A stretch of DNA of 64,000 bases from Cephalotus follicularis (lineage: Eukaryota; Streptophyta; Magnoliopsida; Oxalidales; Cephalotaceae), in assembly GCA_001972305.1 (NCBI GenBank), contig BDDD01001805.1, positions 186,001-250,000 on the forward strand. Reading direction: 5' to 3'. The stretch's first letter is position 1. Every line of letters begins with the position of its first letter. A program made the position numbers and the translations under genes. Positions 1 to 9,879 of this stretch are shown here, piece by piece. A model generated the notes under the pieces. That model was not told the DNA's origin, made no database searches, and was given only the letters and a program-made list of their open reading frames with translations.

Positions 1-1120
1 TTAAAAATCGTTTAGCAGCAAATAAATGTGACTCTTTAGGATCAGACTGAAAACGAACACACAAACACACAACAAACAATATGTCAGGTCTACTATCAGT
101 AAGATACAATAAAGACTCTATCATACTTCTATAAAGCTTTTGATCAACAGATTTACCTATCTCATCCTTATCAAGCTTTGTCGAAGTACTCATCAGTGTC
201 TTGCTGTGCTTCGCATTTTCCAATCCAAAGCGTTTGAGTAGATCCTTCACATAATTGGATAGACTGATGAAGATTCCATCATTGAGTTGTCTAATTTGAA
301 GTCCAAGGAAGAAACTGAGTTCTCTCATCATACTCATCTTGCATCAACTTAGCAAAATTCTTACACATCAATTCTTTAGTAGAACCAAACACAATGTCAT
401 CCACATAAATTTGAACAATCAAAATATCATCATTATTTTTCTTTGTAAAGAAAGTAATATCAACGAAACCACGTTTAAAATTATTTAAAATCAAAAAATT
501 GTTCAATCTTTCATACCAAGCTCGTGGAGCTTGTTTTAAACTTTACAAAGCTTTTTGTAATTTAAAAACATGATCAGGATAAAAAGGATCAATAAAACCA
601 GGGGGTTGTTCAACAAAAACTTCTTCTTTTATAAATTCATTTAAAAATGCACTTTGAACATCCATTGGATATAAAGTAAAATTCTTATGAGATGCAAATG
701 CAAGTAACATGCGAATGGATTCAAGTCTATCTATGGGAGCATACGTTTCATCAAAATCTATTCCTTCTTCTTGTGAACATCCCTTAGCAACTAATCTAGC
801 CTTATTTCTAACTACTATGTCTTGATCATCCATTTTATTTCTAAATACCCATTTAGTTCCAATAACAGAATGATCGTTAGGTCTAGCTACTAGTTCCCAC
901 ACATTATTATGTTTAAACTGATTTAGCTCTTCTTGCATAGCTATAATCCAGAATTCATCATTTTCGATCTCATTTATATTTTTAGGCTCGATTTGTGAAA
1001 GAAACGCTAAATAGGTACATGCATTATATGAGGATCTAGTAGTTACTCCACTTGAAGGGGTTATCTATGATTGCATCAATAGGATGGTCTCTAATAAGAT
1101 TCCTATTTCTAACTTGGGGA
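1..1120 (-). pseudogene. copia reverse transcriptase / RNase H fragment (element A)
   Basis: The minus strand encodes the copia RT in pieces. 543-938 has the N-terminal palm (NNVWELV, GTKWVFRNK, KARLVAKGCSQEEGIDF, ETYAP, DVQSAFLN). 291-506 has the catalytic motif IYVDDIVFGS with both aspartates kept. 1-290 continues as the RT/RNase H linker, with RFQSDPKESH near the window start. At least one frameshift separates 543-938 from 291-506. RT would copy retrotransposon RNA to cDNA in the virus-like particle. The product is truncated by the window edge and broken inside, so it is very probably inactive. Confidence 0.85.
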
Positions 1121-1379
1121 ATACTAATATCTAAAGGTTATGAAGATGTTCCTTCAACATCATCTAAATGTTGACTATCACTCAAAGATATATCATTAAC
1201 TTTTTATTGAAGAAAATCAACATCATCATCATCATCAATTTGACTAGAAATAATAACATTCGATTCATCAAAAATAACATGCACAGATTCTTCAACAAAT
1301 AATATTTTCTTATTAAAAATTCTATAAGCCTTACTAGAATTGGAGTATCCAAAAAATATACCTTCGTCGGCTTTTACGT

Positions 1380-1930
1380 CGAACTTACCGAGGTTGTCCT
1401 TGTCGTTGTTATGTACAAAACACTTGCATCAAAATGCTCGGAAGTAACTAATGTTAGGCTTTCTCTGCCTCCATAGTTCATGTGGAGTCTTTTTGAGAAT
1501 CGGCCTTATTGTTATACGATTTAACACATAACATACAGTATTTACGGCCTCAACCCAAAAATATTTCGGTAAAGCATTTTCACATAACATAGTTCTAGCC
1601 ATTTCTTGCATAGTATGATTTTTTTTTCTACAACTCCATTTTGTTGAGGAGTTCTAGGGGTTGAAAAATTGTGACTAAAACCATTTTCGTTACAAAATGT
1701 TTCAAAATCAACATTTTCAAATTCCCTACCATGATCACTTCTAATAGTTTTAATGGTAGAGTTCTTTTCATTTTGAACTTTTTTACAAAAAATTTTAAAC
1801 TCATTAAAGGATCACTTTTATTTGTCAAAAATAAAGTCCAAGTAAATCTTGAAAAATCATCAATAATTACTAAAGCAAATTGTTTTCTACTAAGGCTTCT
1901 AGTTCTAGATGGTCCAAACAAGTCTATATG
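1380..1930 (-). pseudogene. copia integrase fragment (element A)
   Basis: On minus the stretch begins LFGPSRTRSLSRKQFAL and continues IIDDFSRFTWTLFL, the typical start of the copia integrase catalytic core. A frameshift follows SDPL near 1800; the reading then resumes in another frame and later as MARTMLCENALPKYFWVEAV and LKKTPHELW (1429-1611), the end of the core. The zinc-binding N-terminus (HHCC) is missing because gag is joined directly to the core. Integrase would insert the cDNA into the genome; this copy is non-functional. Confidence 0.85.
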
Positions 1931-1998
1931 TAATAACCATCAAAGAAAGGAGGCATATTAACAAAACGGTTAATGTTATCAATAGCAATGGTTGCCAA
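1930..1998 (-). pseudogene. gag N-terminal scrap fused to integrase (element A)
   Basis: Immediately downstream of the primer site, minus-strand codons read ATIAIDNINRFVNMPPFFDG, a plant copia Gag start. The expected ATG is TTG at 1996-1998. After about 23 codons the frame stops at TAG where the sequence jumps into integrase, in a different frame. This is the scar of an internal deletion that removed the rest of gag and protease. Confidence 0.7.
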
Positions 1999-2030
1999 AG
2001 ATCGTTTGAACTCAATTAAGATTATTAGAA

Positions 2031-2046
2031 ACCCGCTATGATACCA
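2031..2046 (-). other. Primer binding site of element A
   Basis: Minus TGGTATCATAGCGGGT closely matches the initiator-Met tRNA site TGGTATCAGAGC. It lies 7 bp inside the LTR end, where minus-strand cDNA synthesis would start. Confidence 0.75.
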
Positions 2047-2592
2047 GGGGGGGTGAATAGGTTATGCGAAAAATAACCACCCTTTTAAAAACTTTAACCA
2101 ATGCAAACAAACAATTAACCAAGATACTCTTAAACAATTATAAACAATAAAAATAGCTTGTAAAAAATTAAAAGAGTAAGGGAAGAGAGATGAAAACAAG
2201 TTTATAGTCGTTCGGCAAACCGTGCCTACTTCCACTCTCCCAAGCCGCAACTTGAGGTTTCACTATAGTGTAATCCCCTGATCACAAACAGCCATTCTGG
2301 ATTTTTACAAACTAAATCCTAACTTGAATTTTTGCGAGCTAAATTCTAACTCCAATTTTTGAAGCTAAATCCCAACTTTGAGTAAGGTACTAATGACCTT
2401 GGATATACAATAAGTATCTGAGTGTTTATTGTATATTTGTAACCTCTACAAAGTCTGATGTATAACAAATATAAGGATAAAAAAGATAGACTTGAAGATA
2501 GCACAAGAACTCTTGAAAAATAAAGACTAGAATGATTTTCTTTGTAGTTAGGCTTGCTCTTTCTTGCTTGATGATTTCTTCATGGATTGAGC

Positions 2593-2606
2593 CTCTATTT
2601 ATAGCC
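2593..2606 (-). promoter_or_regulatory. TATA-like box of LTR A
   Basis: Minus GGCTATAAATAGAG sits just downstream of the motif array, in the position expected of the LTR promoter. Strong match to a plant TATA box; the transcription start is not visible. Confidence 0.55.
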
Positions 2607-2731
2607 TTCAGATGAATGTAGCCGTTGCTAGAGTTCAAGGACTCATCAGAGAGCCGTTGGAGCTATTCAGGGAAAGGATCACCATTTCAACACCTTCAAA
2701 ATTTGCAGATTTTGTGTTTAGCTGTCATTGT

Positions 2732-3110
2732 CGTTGACGTATACGAATAGCGTTGATGTCTATCCCCTTATGCGTTAACTCCTGTGGTTCTTTGCGTTGA
2801 CATTTCAGGCTTTTCTTCAGCTTCAGTTGTATTCACGTTGACGCACATCCATCACGTTGACGCTAATATTATTTGAGTTGACTCCATAATATCTTCACGT
2901 TAATGTCCAAACTTACTGTCCGAAATGTGCACCATTTGCGTTGACGTCTTAATATGGCGTTGACATCTATAGAAAAGGTGTTGTGTCCTCTTGTTTTCTA
3001 CGTTGACGCTCAAGTCTCCATCACCTTTTGACATTGATGTCTTCCTCAAGTCGTTGACGTAAATCATAATTTCCCAGCACGTTGACGTGGATAACGATGG
3101 CGTTGAAGAG
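2732..3110 (-). repeat. Phased CGTTGAC motif array in LTR A
   Basis: CGTTGAC or near variants begin at 2732, 2751, 2773, 2795, 2836, 2855, 2876, 2898, 2939, 2958 and 3001, with further copies to about 3110. Gaps are 19-22 bp or about twice that (41-43). Sequence between motifs is not conserved. It lies in U3, about 130-500 bp upstream of the TATA-like box. Confidence 0.75.
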
Positions 3111-3316
3111 AATCATCTTGCTAATACCCAGAAGAAGTTTTCGAGCCCAGCATGTTGATGCCTAAAATATAGTCGTTGATGCCAAAGGTTATGATATTCA
3201 AGTCTAAGCTTTCTTTCAATGTAAGTTAACTTAGTTAAAGATTCCTTCACATCAAACACACCGATTAGGTGTTTTGTTATCATCAAAACAAGGATTGTAA
3301 CGTATAAATGTCAACA

Positions 3317-5093
3317 CTTCTCTCACCTTGACCTCTAACACCTATAATAGATATAACCCCACCATCATTTTTTACCTCCTGTAACTGCAGTAGCTTCTTT
3401 GGAAATGGCAAAGACAGAGGTTCTGGTGGTGGCGACGATGACGATGGTGCTAAAGGGGACAGGTCTCGCAACAATACTCATTAAGCCCCTATATCTCTAA
3501 ATGGGTGGCTGAAGGTAGCAGATCTGGAGGGGAAGAAATGAATCAGTGCTTTACTAACACGGTTAACGATGGCATGTTTCTCTGGTGGCAGTGATTGGAT
3601 GTTCGTGGTTGTTCTTTTGGTTGTAGGTTCATATTGCTTGGTTTAGAGGGATAAATTTTTGTCTTACCTCTAGATTTTTGTGTCAACATATTTTGTCACC
3701 AAATCAACAAATCCCCCTATAAAAAATAACTCCAATATATGGTTTGCAGGTGTGAGGGTTACGGGATAGTGTTATGGAGCTAGGATAGAGTGAGTTTGGG
3801 AGTTTATGGGGATGATGTTACGGTATTGTTTTCCATGAATCATGGGGTGAGGTTTGTTGTTATTTGGAGAAGTCTTAGTGGAAAATATGTGGGGTGATTG
3901 GCTTGCGAGTTGAAGGTAGTGGGATGTTGAGGTGTTTGTCATGGGTGCAGTGAATGGAGGTTTGGGTTTTGTCGGTGGTTAGTGGTGGAGACATTGGGTG
4001 TGTAAAGGTGATGGAGGTAGTGGGATATGCTAGCTGTGTGTTTCTTTGGGATTTGTTTGATGAGAGATGCTGATTGGGTTTGTTGCATTGACCAGATGGT
4101 TTGAATGGAGGTGGGTGCTAGTTTTGAGGTTTTTTGGCAATGATGGTAATGGCACGAGTTGAAGGCAGTGGGCTTTTGAGGTGTTTGCCGTGGGTTTAGT
4201 GAATGGAGGTTTGGGTTTTGTTGGTTGTTGGTGGTAGAGGTAGTGGGATATGTTGGTCATGGGTTTCTTTGGGAATTTGTTTAATGAGTTGCATTGAATA
4301 GATCGTTTGAACAGAGGTGAGTGCTGGTTTTGAGGTTTTCTGGCAGTGATGGTGATGGCGTGAGGCTACTAGGAAGGGGCTGCTATTTGGGTTCGGTTTA
4401 TAGATGTTTGCTTTTGTGATTTTGGTGTATGTGGATTTTTTTTTTAATATTTTGTTAACGATGGGCTTACCATGAAAATGTGAGAATTTGTTTAATGTTT
4501 AGAATAAACAAATCATTAAAATGATGTATATGGCATTAACTTTGTTTTTATAAGCTTAGTCAGCTAATTTTAACGACCATCATGTTAGTATAATGGACAT
4601 AAATTTGGACAAAGGGGTTTCATAGAACAATAATTAGGAATAGAAAGGGCTAAGTGAATAAAAATTTAGTACAAAGGCTTAAGTGAACAAACCCTTCTAG
4701 CTAGTTGAGGATATTATAGTACCCTTTCACCTTCAAGAAATATACTTTAAAGTTTGTGTCGCTAATATGTACAATTAGTTGACAAAACAAGGGGTGGTTT
4801 AAGTCAAAGAATTCAAAATATTTATCAATGAGGTATGTTCGAATCGTCTCATGCCCCCTTTGGTCACCACAAGACCGAAGTTTACTTTTCCAATATGTGG
4901 AATATGAAGGGTTTCATATCCCGATGTTTAAATTTCAAGACATACCTACAAAGTAACTGAGGTCTGAATGTCTTTGGTTTAAAAAAAAATAGATTACAAA
5001 CTTTGACATGGTAAAACAAAAGTTTAATTATTGAGGATTTCAAATATTGACTACAACCAAGTAATACTTTGCATAAACAAATGTATTTTTATA
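3317..5093. other. Unassigned DNA between element A and MITE 1
   Basis: No convincing gene. The left part has a Pro/Ser-rich minus ORF (3283-3474) overlapping the LTR edge, which I do not believe. 3750-4440 is T/G-rich on plus and holds a 250-bp tandem duplication. 4490-5090 is AT-rich without ORFs. It could be host intergenic DNA or a decayed element. Confidence 0.5.
3906..4380. repeat. Tandem duplication, unit about 250 bp
   Basis: GAGTTGAAGG starts at 3906 and again at 4156, and the following roughly 220 bp are clearly alike in both copies (shared stretches include GTGAATGGAGGTTTGGGTTT and TTGAGGTTTTYTGGCA). Two copies, visibly diverged, no coding potential. Confidence 0.7.
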
Positions 5094-5262
5094 AGGGCTT
5101 GGCTAACAAGTAATACTTGTTAAGGAAGAGAGAGACTGACACAAAAAAAAGTGAGCACAACTCCTAACACACATCATAAAATACATTCAAAATCGAGCTC
5201 ACTTTTTATGTGTCTATCTCTCTTCCTTAAACAGTGCCCTTAGGGTACTTGTTAGCCAAACC
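5094..5262. mobile_element. MITE 1: 169-bp inverted-repeat element with 9-bp TSD
   Basis: The two ends are inverted copies: left GGCTTGGCTAACAAG, GGAAGAGAGA and AAAAAGTGAGC recur in the complement of the right half. The element is flanked by perfect 9-bp repeats ATTTTTATA at 5085-5093 and 5263-5271. No ORF. A 9-bp TSD is typical of Mutator-like elements, so this is probably a MULE-derived MITE. Identity of the terminal repeats is lower in the middle (small indels around CCCTTAGGG). Confidence 0.8.
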
Positions 5263-5449
5263 ATTTTTATAGTTATATATATATTGTTGTTAAATTCGCA
5301 CATAAATTACTATAAATTATTCAAAATATATTATTTACAATTATGACATATTTTTATTATTCATTATATATATATAAGCTAGGATCCGTTGTCATTTGAT
5401 GACAAATTTTTTAGTTGTCACATCATCTTATACCACTTAATAAACATAT

Positions 5450-6629
5450 TTATTTAATAAATTAATGAACTTTTTCGCAAAATCAAATTAAGATTATTAA
5501 CACAATTTATATCGGCAACCAAAAGCAAATAGATAAACTAATTAAAGAGAGAGAGTTAGAGAGTTGCAAACACGGTTTATAGTGGTTCGGCTTAACTCTT
5601 GCCTACGTCCACTTTTCCCAAGGATCTCCTCGAGTTTCCACTAGTCTCCGAATAAATTTACAGGGGCTATTCGGTGCACCTTTACACTTTGTTCGTGATT
5701 GACCTCAATCACTTACAATATTTGGGTTCACTCCCCTATGACAATCAAGGTTTACAATGAAAGATTCGTGTTTGATGTTAACCTCTCAAAGGTTGGATTT
5801 TACACAATATGATAGATCTCAAAATAATATGAACAATATATGCACTAAGGCACTCTAAAAAGCTTTGATATGAATTTTGATGATCTTGGTTGCTCTTGTT
5901 GTGATTGATATTGATTGATCTTTGTATTTCTTGTTCTCTTGTTTTTTCTTCTTGTTCAATGCTGAAATCTTGTGTTTATAGCCGTTTAAGAGGTAAAAGA
6001 TCCATTGGATGTGTCTTGGACTTTGTTGCTTCAAAAACGGCACATTAAAATGAAGTCAGTAATTGTTCCAACCGTGTAAAGCGTCGACGGAGTGCTTCAA
6101 AGCGTTGTCGCTTATGTGACCGTTGCATGTTTGAATTTGAATTGTTCTACTCAAAGCGCTGACGGTCTTGAATTTGGCATCGACTGTTTGACACAAAGCG
6201 CTAACGGTTTGTGTAGAGCGTCGTCGCTTTGGTCAAATTGTTTGGCTGCAAAAAATTATGTTTTTAACCGCTGATATAAGACCCTTAAGCGCTGGCGCCT
6301 TGGCTCAAAGCACTGACGCTTTCCTTAGAGCGTCGACGGTTTGGGAAATTTCTCCTTTGCTCAAAATGTTCCAACTGTTGACGCTTTGCTCCCAGGCTTC
6401 GACGGTTTCACAAAGCGCTGACGGTTACTTCTTGAGCGTCAACGCTTTGACATGTATCTGCAATTTTCTGTTTTGTCTTTGTAACATTCTATCTTTACTT
6501 GCACAAGACATGTATCTGCAATTTTCTGTTTTGTCTTTGTAACATTCTATCTTTACTTGCACAAAAAGAAACTTTGTTAAATGTAAATATGTTATCATCA
6601 AAACTCGGATTGAGACATAAATGTCAACA
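5450..6629 (-). repeat. 3' LTR of element K
   Basis: Aligns through its length with 11672-12761. On minus it begins TGTTGACATTTATGTC at 6629. The outer end is about 5450; its last bases do not match the other LTR (TGAATTGTAG there), so the edge is uncertain. Differences from the 5' LTR: a 58-bp tandem duplication at 6451-6508 / 6509-6564, and about 44 bp near 6350-6400 absent from the other copy. The minus strand has a TATA-like box GGCTATAAACA near 5973-5983. Confidence 0.85.
6081..6445 (-). repeat. Phased GCGTCGAC motif array in 3' LTR of K
   Basis: Variants of GCGTCGAC start at 6081, 6102, 6156, 6177, 6198, 6218, 6289, 6310, 6330, 6375, 6396, 6416 and 6436. Runs are spaced 20-21 bp. The array lies upstream of the TATA-like box on minus. 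The same array is in the 5' LTR at about 12316-12635. Confidence 0.8.
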
Positions 6630-6832
6630 ATCTCCCCCTTTTTGATAATGATAAAATTTTCTATACTTTTAGACAAGTTAAAAGAATATAACAATGATGC
6701 ATAAGTTAAAGAACACATAACTCATAACTCCCCCTTAATTCATTAACTCCCCCTTAGTGTGACAAGGGGTTTTAACTTATCATTCTCCCCACTTTTAACC
6801 TATCATTCTCCCCATTATTTTCTCCCCATTTT
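6630..6832 (-). other. Polypurine tract cluster of element K
   Basis: Directly next to the 3' LTR the minus strand has AAAAAGGGGGAGAT (6630-6643), the expected plus-strand primer. Further copies follow: AAGGGGGAGTT-like tracts near 6727 and 6745 and GGGGAGAAT-like tracts near 6785, 6805 and 6820. Multiple polypurine tracts before the 3' LTR are described for Sireviruses. Confidence 0.7.
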
Positions 6833-7069
6833 TGTTATCACATCAAAAAGGTTTAATCATAAACATGAAATCATAAGAACGATCATTCATAACTTCAAAA
6901 CATTCAAAGCACAAATCATATTAATAAAACCATTAACAATCATTCATCTACAACAAATATCAATCTTACAAACGTTGTTTTCACATTACAAACCATCAAG
7001 CTTACAATATTCAAATAGATTGCAAAATATCAATGTTGTCAACACATACTTCATTACAAATCTATCAAG
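6640..7069 (-). other. 3' non-coding remnant of element K
   Basis: AT-rich DNA with no copia domain. Pre-integrase coding stops abruptly at about 7070 and this stretch leads straight to the polypurine cluster, so it marks the 3' side of the deletion that removed integrase, RT and RNase H. Confidence 0.6.
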
Positions 7070-7420
7070 CTATTTTTCAAAACTAATTTTGGGAAGACCT
7101 TTAACTAGTTCATGCTTTAAAAGTTTTGAAATAGTTGACATATCTACATGACCTAGTCTCCTATGCCATAGCCAACTATCTTCATTTATAAATACTAGAC
7201 ATTTAACATTTTGTAAGTCATTTATATCAACTACATATACTTTCCCATGTCTATATCCAACAAACTTAATTTGGTTATTGTTTATGTCTAGTACTTTACA
7301 AGAGTCTTTTTCAAAAATGATTCTACAATCCTTATTACATAATTGACTTATGCTCAAGAGATTGTGTTTGAGTCCATCAATAAATAAAACATTATGAATA
7401 GAAGTTTGATTATTACCTAT
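7070..7420 (-). pseudogene. copia pre-integrase (GAG_pre-integrase) domain (element K)
   Basis: Minus codons read NNQTSIHNVLFIDGLKHNLL, SISQLCNKDCRIIFEK, WHRRLGHVDMSTISKLL and GLPKISFEK: the end of protease and the zinc-finger-like segment ahead of copia integrase (HRRLGH). Coding continues from the protease fragment at 9589 once solo LTR J is removed (SIG joins NNQTS). After ISFEK the coding sequence ends, so the integrase core never follows. Confidence 0.85.
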
Positions 7421-9583
7421 TGTGACACCCCGTGTCACATTTACGAGGTTGTCATGCAAAGGACGGGAGCGTATTCTATTATTAGTATTAAATTAAATTA
7501 AACTAAAAAAAACGATTGAAGCACATGGCATTTCTAGAAAACGCTAGGTGCTTCACTAATAAAAATTAAAGAGAGCATGGGAGCAGGCATTTGCGCCAGA
7601 GAACAAACGCGAGAGAGAAGGAGAGATGCTGGAGATGACGCCGGGCGAGGCGCCGAAGGTAGGGAATAACGACGAACGGCGAGCTTCCACTGCCAGGTAA
7701 TCCTTCCTCTTCTTCTTTCTCTTTTTTTTATCCCTTATCTTTTCTTCTCTTCCGCGCCAAACGGCCACTGCCGTTGCTCCTCCGCCGCCGATACCATCGC
7801 GGGTGGGGCTGGTCTTCATCGTGGGGATCACCTACACCCATTTTGACGGTGGTTGTGGCATCATTTGGCCGGAATTGACCGGATTCTAGGCGCTGAGTCA
7901 ACCCAGTCGCCCTGCTGCCTGTGACGCCACGTTTGGCGCCGATTCCCGGTGAGTCTCGGCCACCAATGAGTAGTCGGGACGCTGTGGAGGCTAGGGGTGG
8001 CATGACCGGTGCAATGGCGACTTGGCCAGAGGTCCGACACATATTACATTCTTGATTTGGCGGGGATACGAGGCAGTGACATGATAGGTACCAACATCCT
8101 CTTATATGTTTATGATTCTTTGGGCACATATTACATTCTTGATATTGATTTTGTCATTTGAGTTATGATCATATCTTTAAGCTTTGATATTCAGATACTT
8201 GATATTATTGTGAGTCTCATGTATTTGATTGGTGTCTTGAGTATGATATGTGTTCAGTAGACTTCTTTGTTGAGTCACTGGTTATTTCATTGTGAGTCTA
8301 TCGTATTGTAGAGTATTGACTTAATCATTGAGATTGTTTCATGGATTCTTGGGTTATTGCATTTGATGAGTTTGAGCATTCTTTCATGGAGCCATGATGG
8401 TCTTTCATTCTGTCACTTATTGGTTTTACCCAGCATGAGTTTATATTCTCGATCATATCCATGATTATTGATATTTTATATACTCTGATTTTATTGTAAT
8501 TGGAAAGTCTTGAGCTTGAGTTTGTTCAACGGAACTTTTATCGTTGACATCCGAGTTTCATTTATGGAGCCTTGTTAATGTCTATGGTAACTATTGTGGA
8601 TCTCTTTTGATAATCTTGTTTACATTCCCGACTCATGTTATATTGTGGAGCCATTTGTCGAGTATCGAGATCCCTTTTCCCGATTTCTTTTACGTTTGTG
8701 ATTCTCATTTACATCGTGGACTTCATTTATATTGTGGATTTCGTTTACACATCGAGAATCTCGATATCCCTTTGTGATCTCGATATCTCTTGTGATCTCG
8801 ATATCCCTTGTGGATCATGATTTGTTATGGATCTTGATATCTTCGGTTGATTTTGACTATCCTTTTGGATCTTGATTTCATTTCTTGCTGTAGATTTACA
8901 TTGCATTCTACTTTGAGCTTATATCATTTCCATTTTTATTCGGTATATAGTTATGGGAGATGTATTTATTGTTTCTACTCACTTAGTCATTTGGACTAAC
9001 CCCCTCCTTTTTCTTTCCCTTCCAGATAGAGACAAGATGATTGCTAGTTTGTTGCTGTAGATGTTTGACCACGGAGGTAGGGCATGCTACCATGATTTCG
9101 ACATATGCATATTATCACGACATCAACATTTAATTAAGCATTTACTTATGTTTTTATAAAAAAATGTTTGCTCTTATGGTTTTGCTTTTAAAAGGGCCGA
9201 GCCCTATGGATTTACTTTGTATGCTTTGATGAAATGGTTGAGGCAGAGCCCAACCCATACATGCTTATTAGTTTACATTGTGGTTTGTTGAGGGCTGAGC
9301 CCAATTATAAACTGTTGATTCCTCCTTCGGGAGTGTGGTTATAAACTGCGTTTTTATTTACAGGGGGCATAGTCCGATAAACGAATACTTCATGCCCGAT
9401 TTTCGTAAAAATTTAAGAGTTAGAAAAATTTTCAAAGTTTTGGAAACGTTTAATTTTTTTGATTTTCAAGTTTAAAGTGAGTTTTATAAAAACTATGTGG
9501 TGGCTTCTGAAAGGAAGTTGTCATGTGGAACGTCATGTCCGTTCTCAGTAGGATATCGGTTGTTCTAGGGAACGGGTGTGACA
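7421..9583 (+). repeat. Solo LTR J (2,163 bp) inserted in element K
   Basis: Starts TGTGACACCCCGTG and ends GGGTGTGACA, with perfect 5-bp TSDs CCTAT at 7416-7420 and 9584-9588. It splits the protease/pre-integrase frame of K, which rejoins exactly when it is removed. No gag or pol inside: a single LTR left by recombination between two. Segment 9270-9410 (GAGCCC, TCCTCCTTCGGGAGTGTG, CTTCATGCCCGATTTT) recurs inverted inside element D at about 45155-45290. The strand is inferred from the GGGTGTGACA end. Confidence 0.8.
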
Positions 9584-9588
9584 CCTAT

Positions 9589-9860
9589 GGAGCCAACGCC
9601 TTTAATCTTTCCTTTTGCATTATCTCCAAAGGTTACATCTCCTCCTTCCTTTGACTCGAATTTGACAAACAAGCTTTTGTCACCCGTCATGTGCTTGGAG
9701 CATCCACTATCCAAGTACCATTGCGTCTTTTTGGATAGCGCCTTCAAGCATATCTACAAAAGAATTCAATATTTTGTTTGAGGTACCCAACAGATTTTGG
9801 GTCCCTTGGGGTTAGTCACAAAGGTTCCTTTCGGAACCCAACTCTTCTTAACTTTAACAA
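9589..9860 (-). pseudogene. copia protease fragment (element K)
   Basis: Minus codons include WVPKGTFVTNPKGPK, then WYLDSGCSKHMTGDKSLFV, the copia retropepsin active site DSG with its usual SKHMTG context, and GGDVTFGDNAKGKIKGVGSI. The active-site triad is intact. The upstream link to gag is interrupted by stops and frameshifts. Protease would cut the Gag-Pol precursor. Confidence 0.85.
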
Positions 9861-9879
9861 AGTTTGAATCATTCAAAAT

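Larger units (their letters stand above)
1..3316 (-). mobile_element. Element A: Sirevirus-like Ty1/copia retrotransposon, 5' part, internally deleted
   Basis: Read on minus, the order is 5' LTR (2054-3316), primer binding site, start of gag, integrase, then RT and RNase H running off the left edge of the window. Most of gag and all of protease are missing because the gag start is joined directly to integrase near 1930. Integrase before RT identifies Ty1/copia; RNase H motifs such as LLYLTDSRPD and an LTR resembling that of element K suggest the Sirevirus lineage. The 3' LTR and any matching TSD lie outside the window. With no intact gag, A could only have moved with proteins from another copy. 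Confidence 0.85.
2054..3316 (-). repeat. 5' LTR of element A (1,263 bp)
   Basis: On minus it starts TGTTGACATTTATACG (3316) and ends in CTATTCA (2054), next to the primer site. The first bases match the LTR start of element K (TGTTGACATTTATG). It carries an array of CGTTGACG-like motifs (2732-3110) upstream, in the sense direction, of a TATA-like box at 2593-2606, so the array sits in U3. The partner LTR is outside the window. Confidence 0.8.

Noticed and set aside
3283..3474. 63-aa Pro/Ser-rich minus ORF that might be a host exon
   Set aside because: It crosses the LTR A boundary at 3316 and has no recognisable domain or splice context.
6640..7069. Envelope-like gene expected in some Sireviruses
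   Set aside because: The 3' region of K is short and has no ORF with signal peptide or membrane segments; nothing supports an env-like gene.
7556..8129. Overlapping 91- and 133-aa minus ORFs, GC-rich
   Set aside because: Inside solo LTR J. No domain, Arg/Lys-rich composition from GC-rich repeats, no supporting context.
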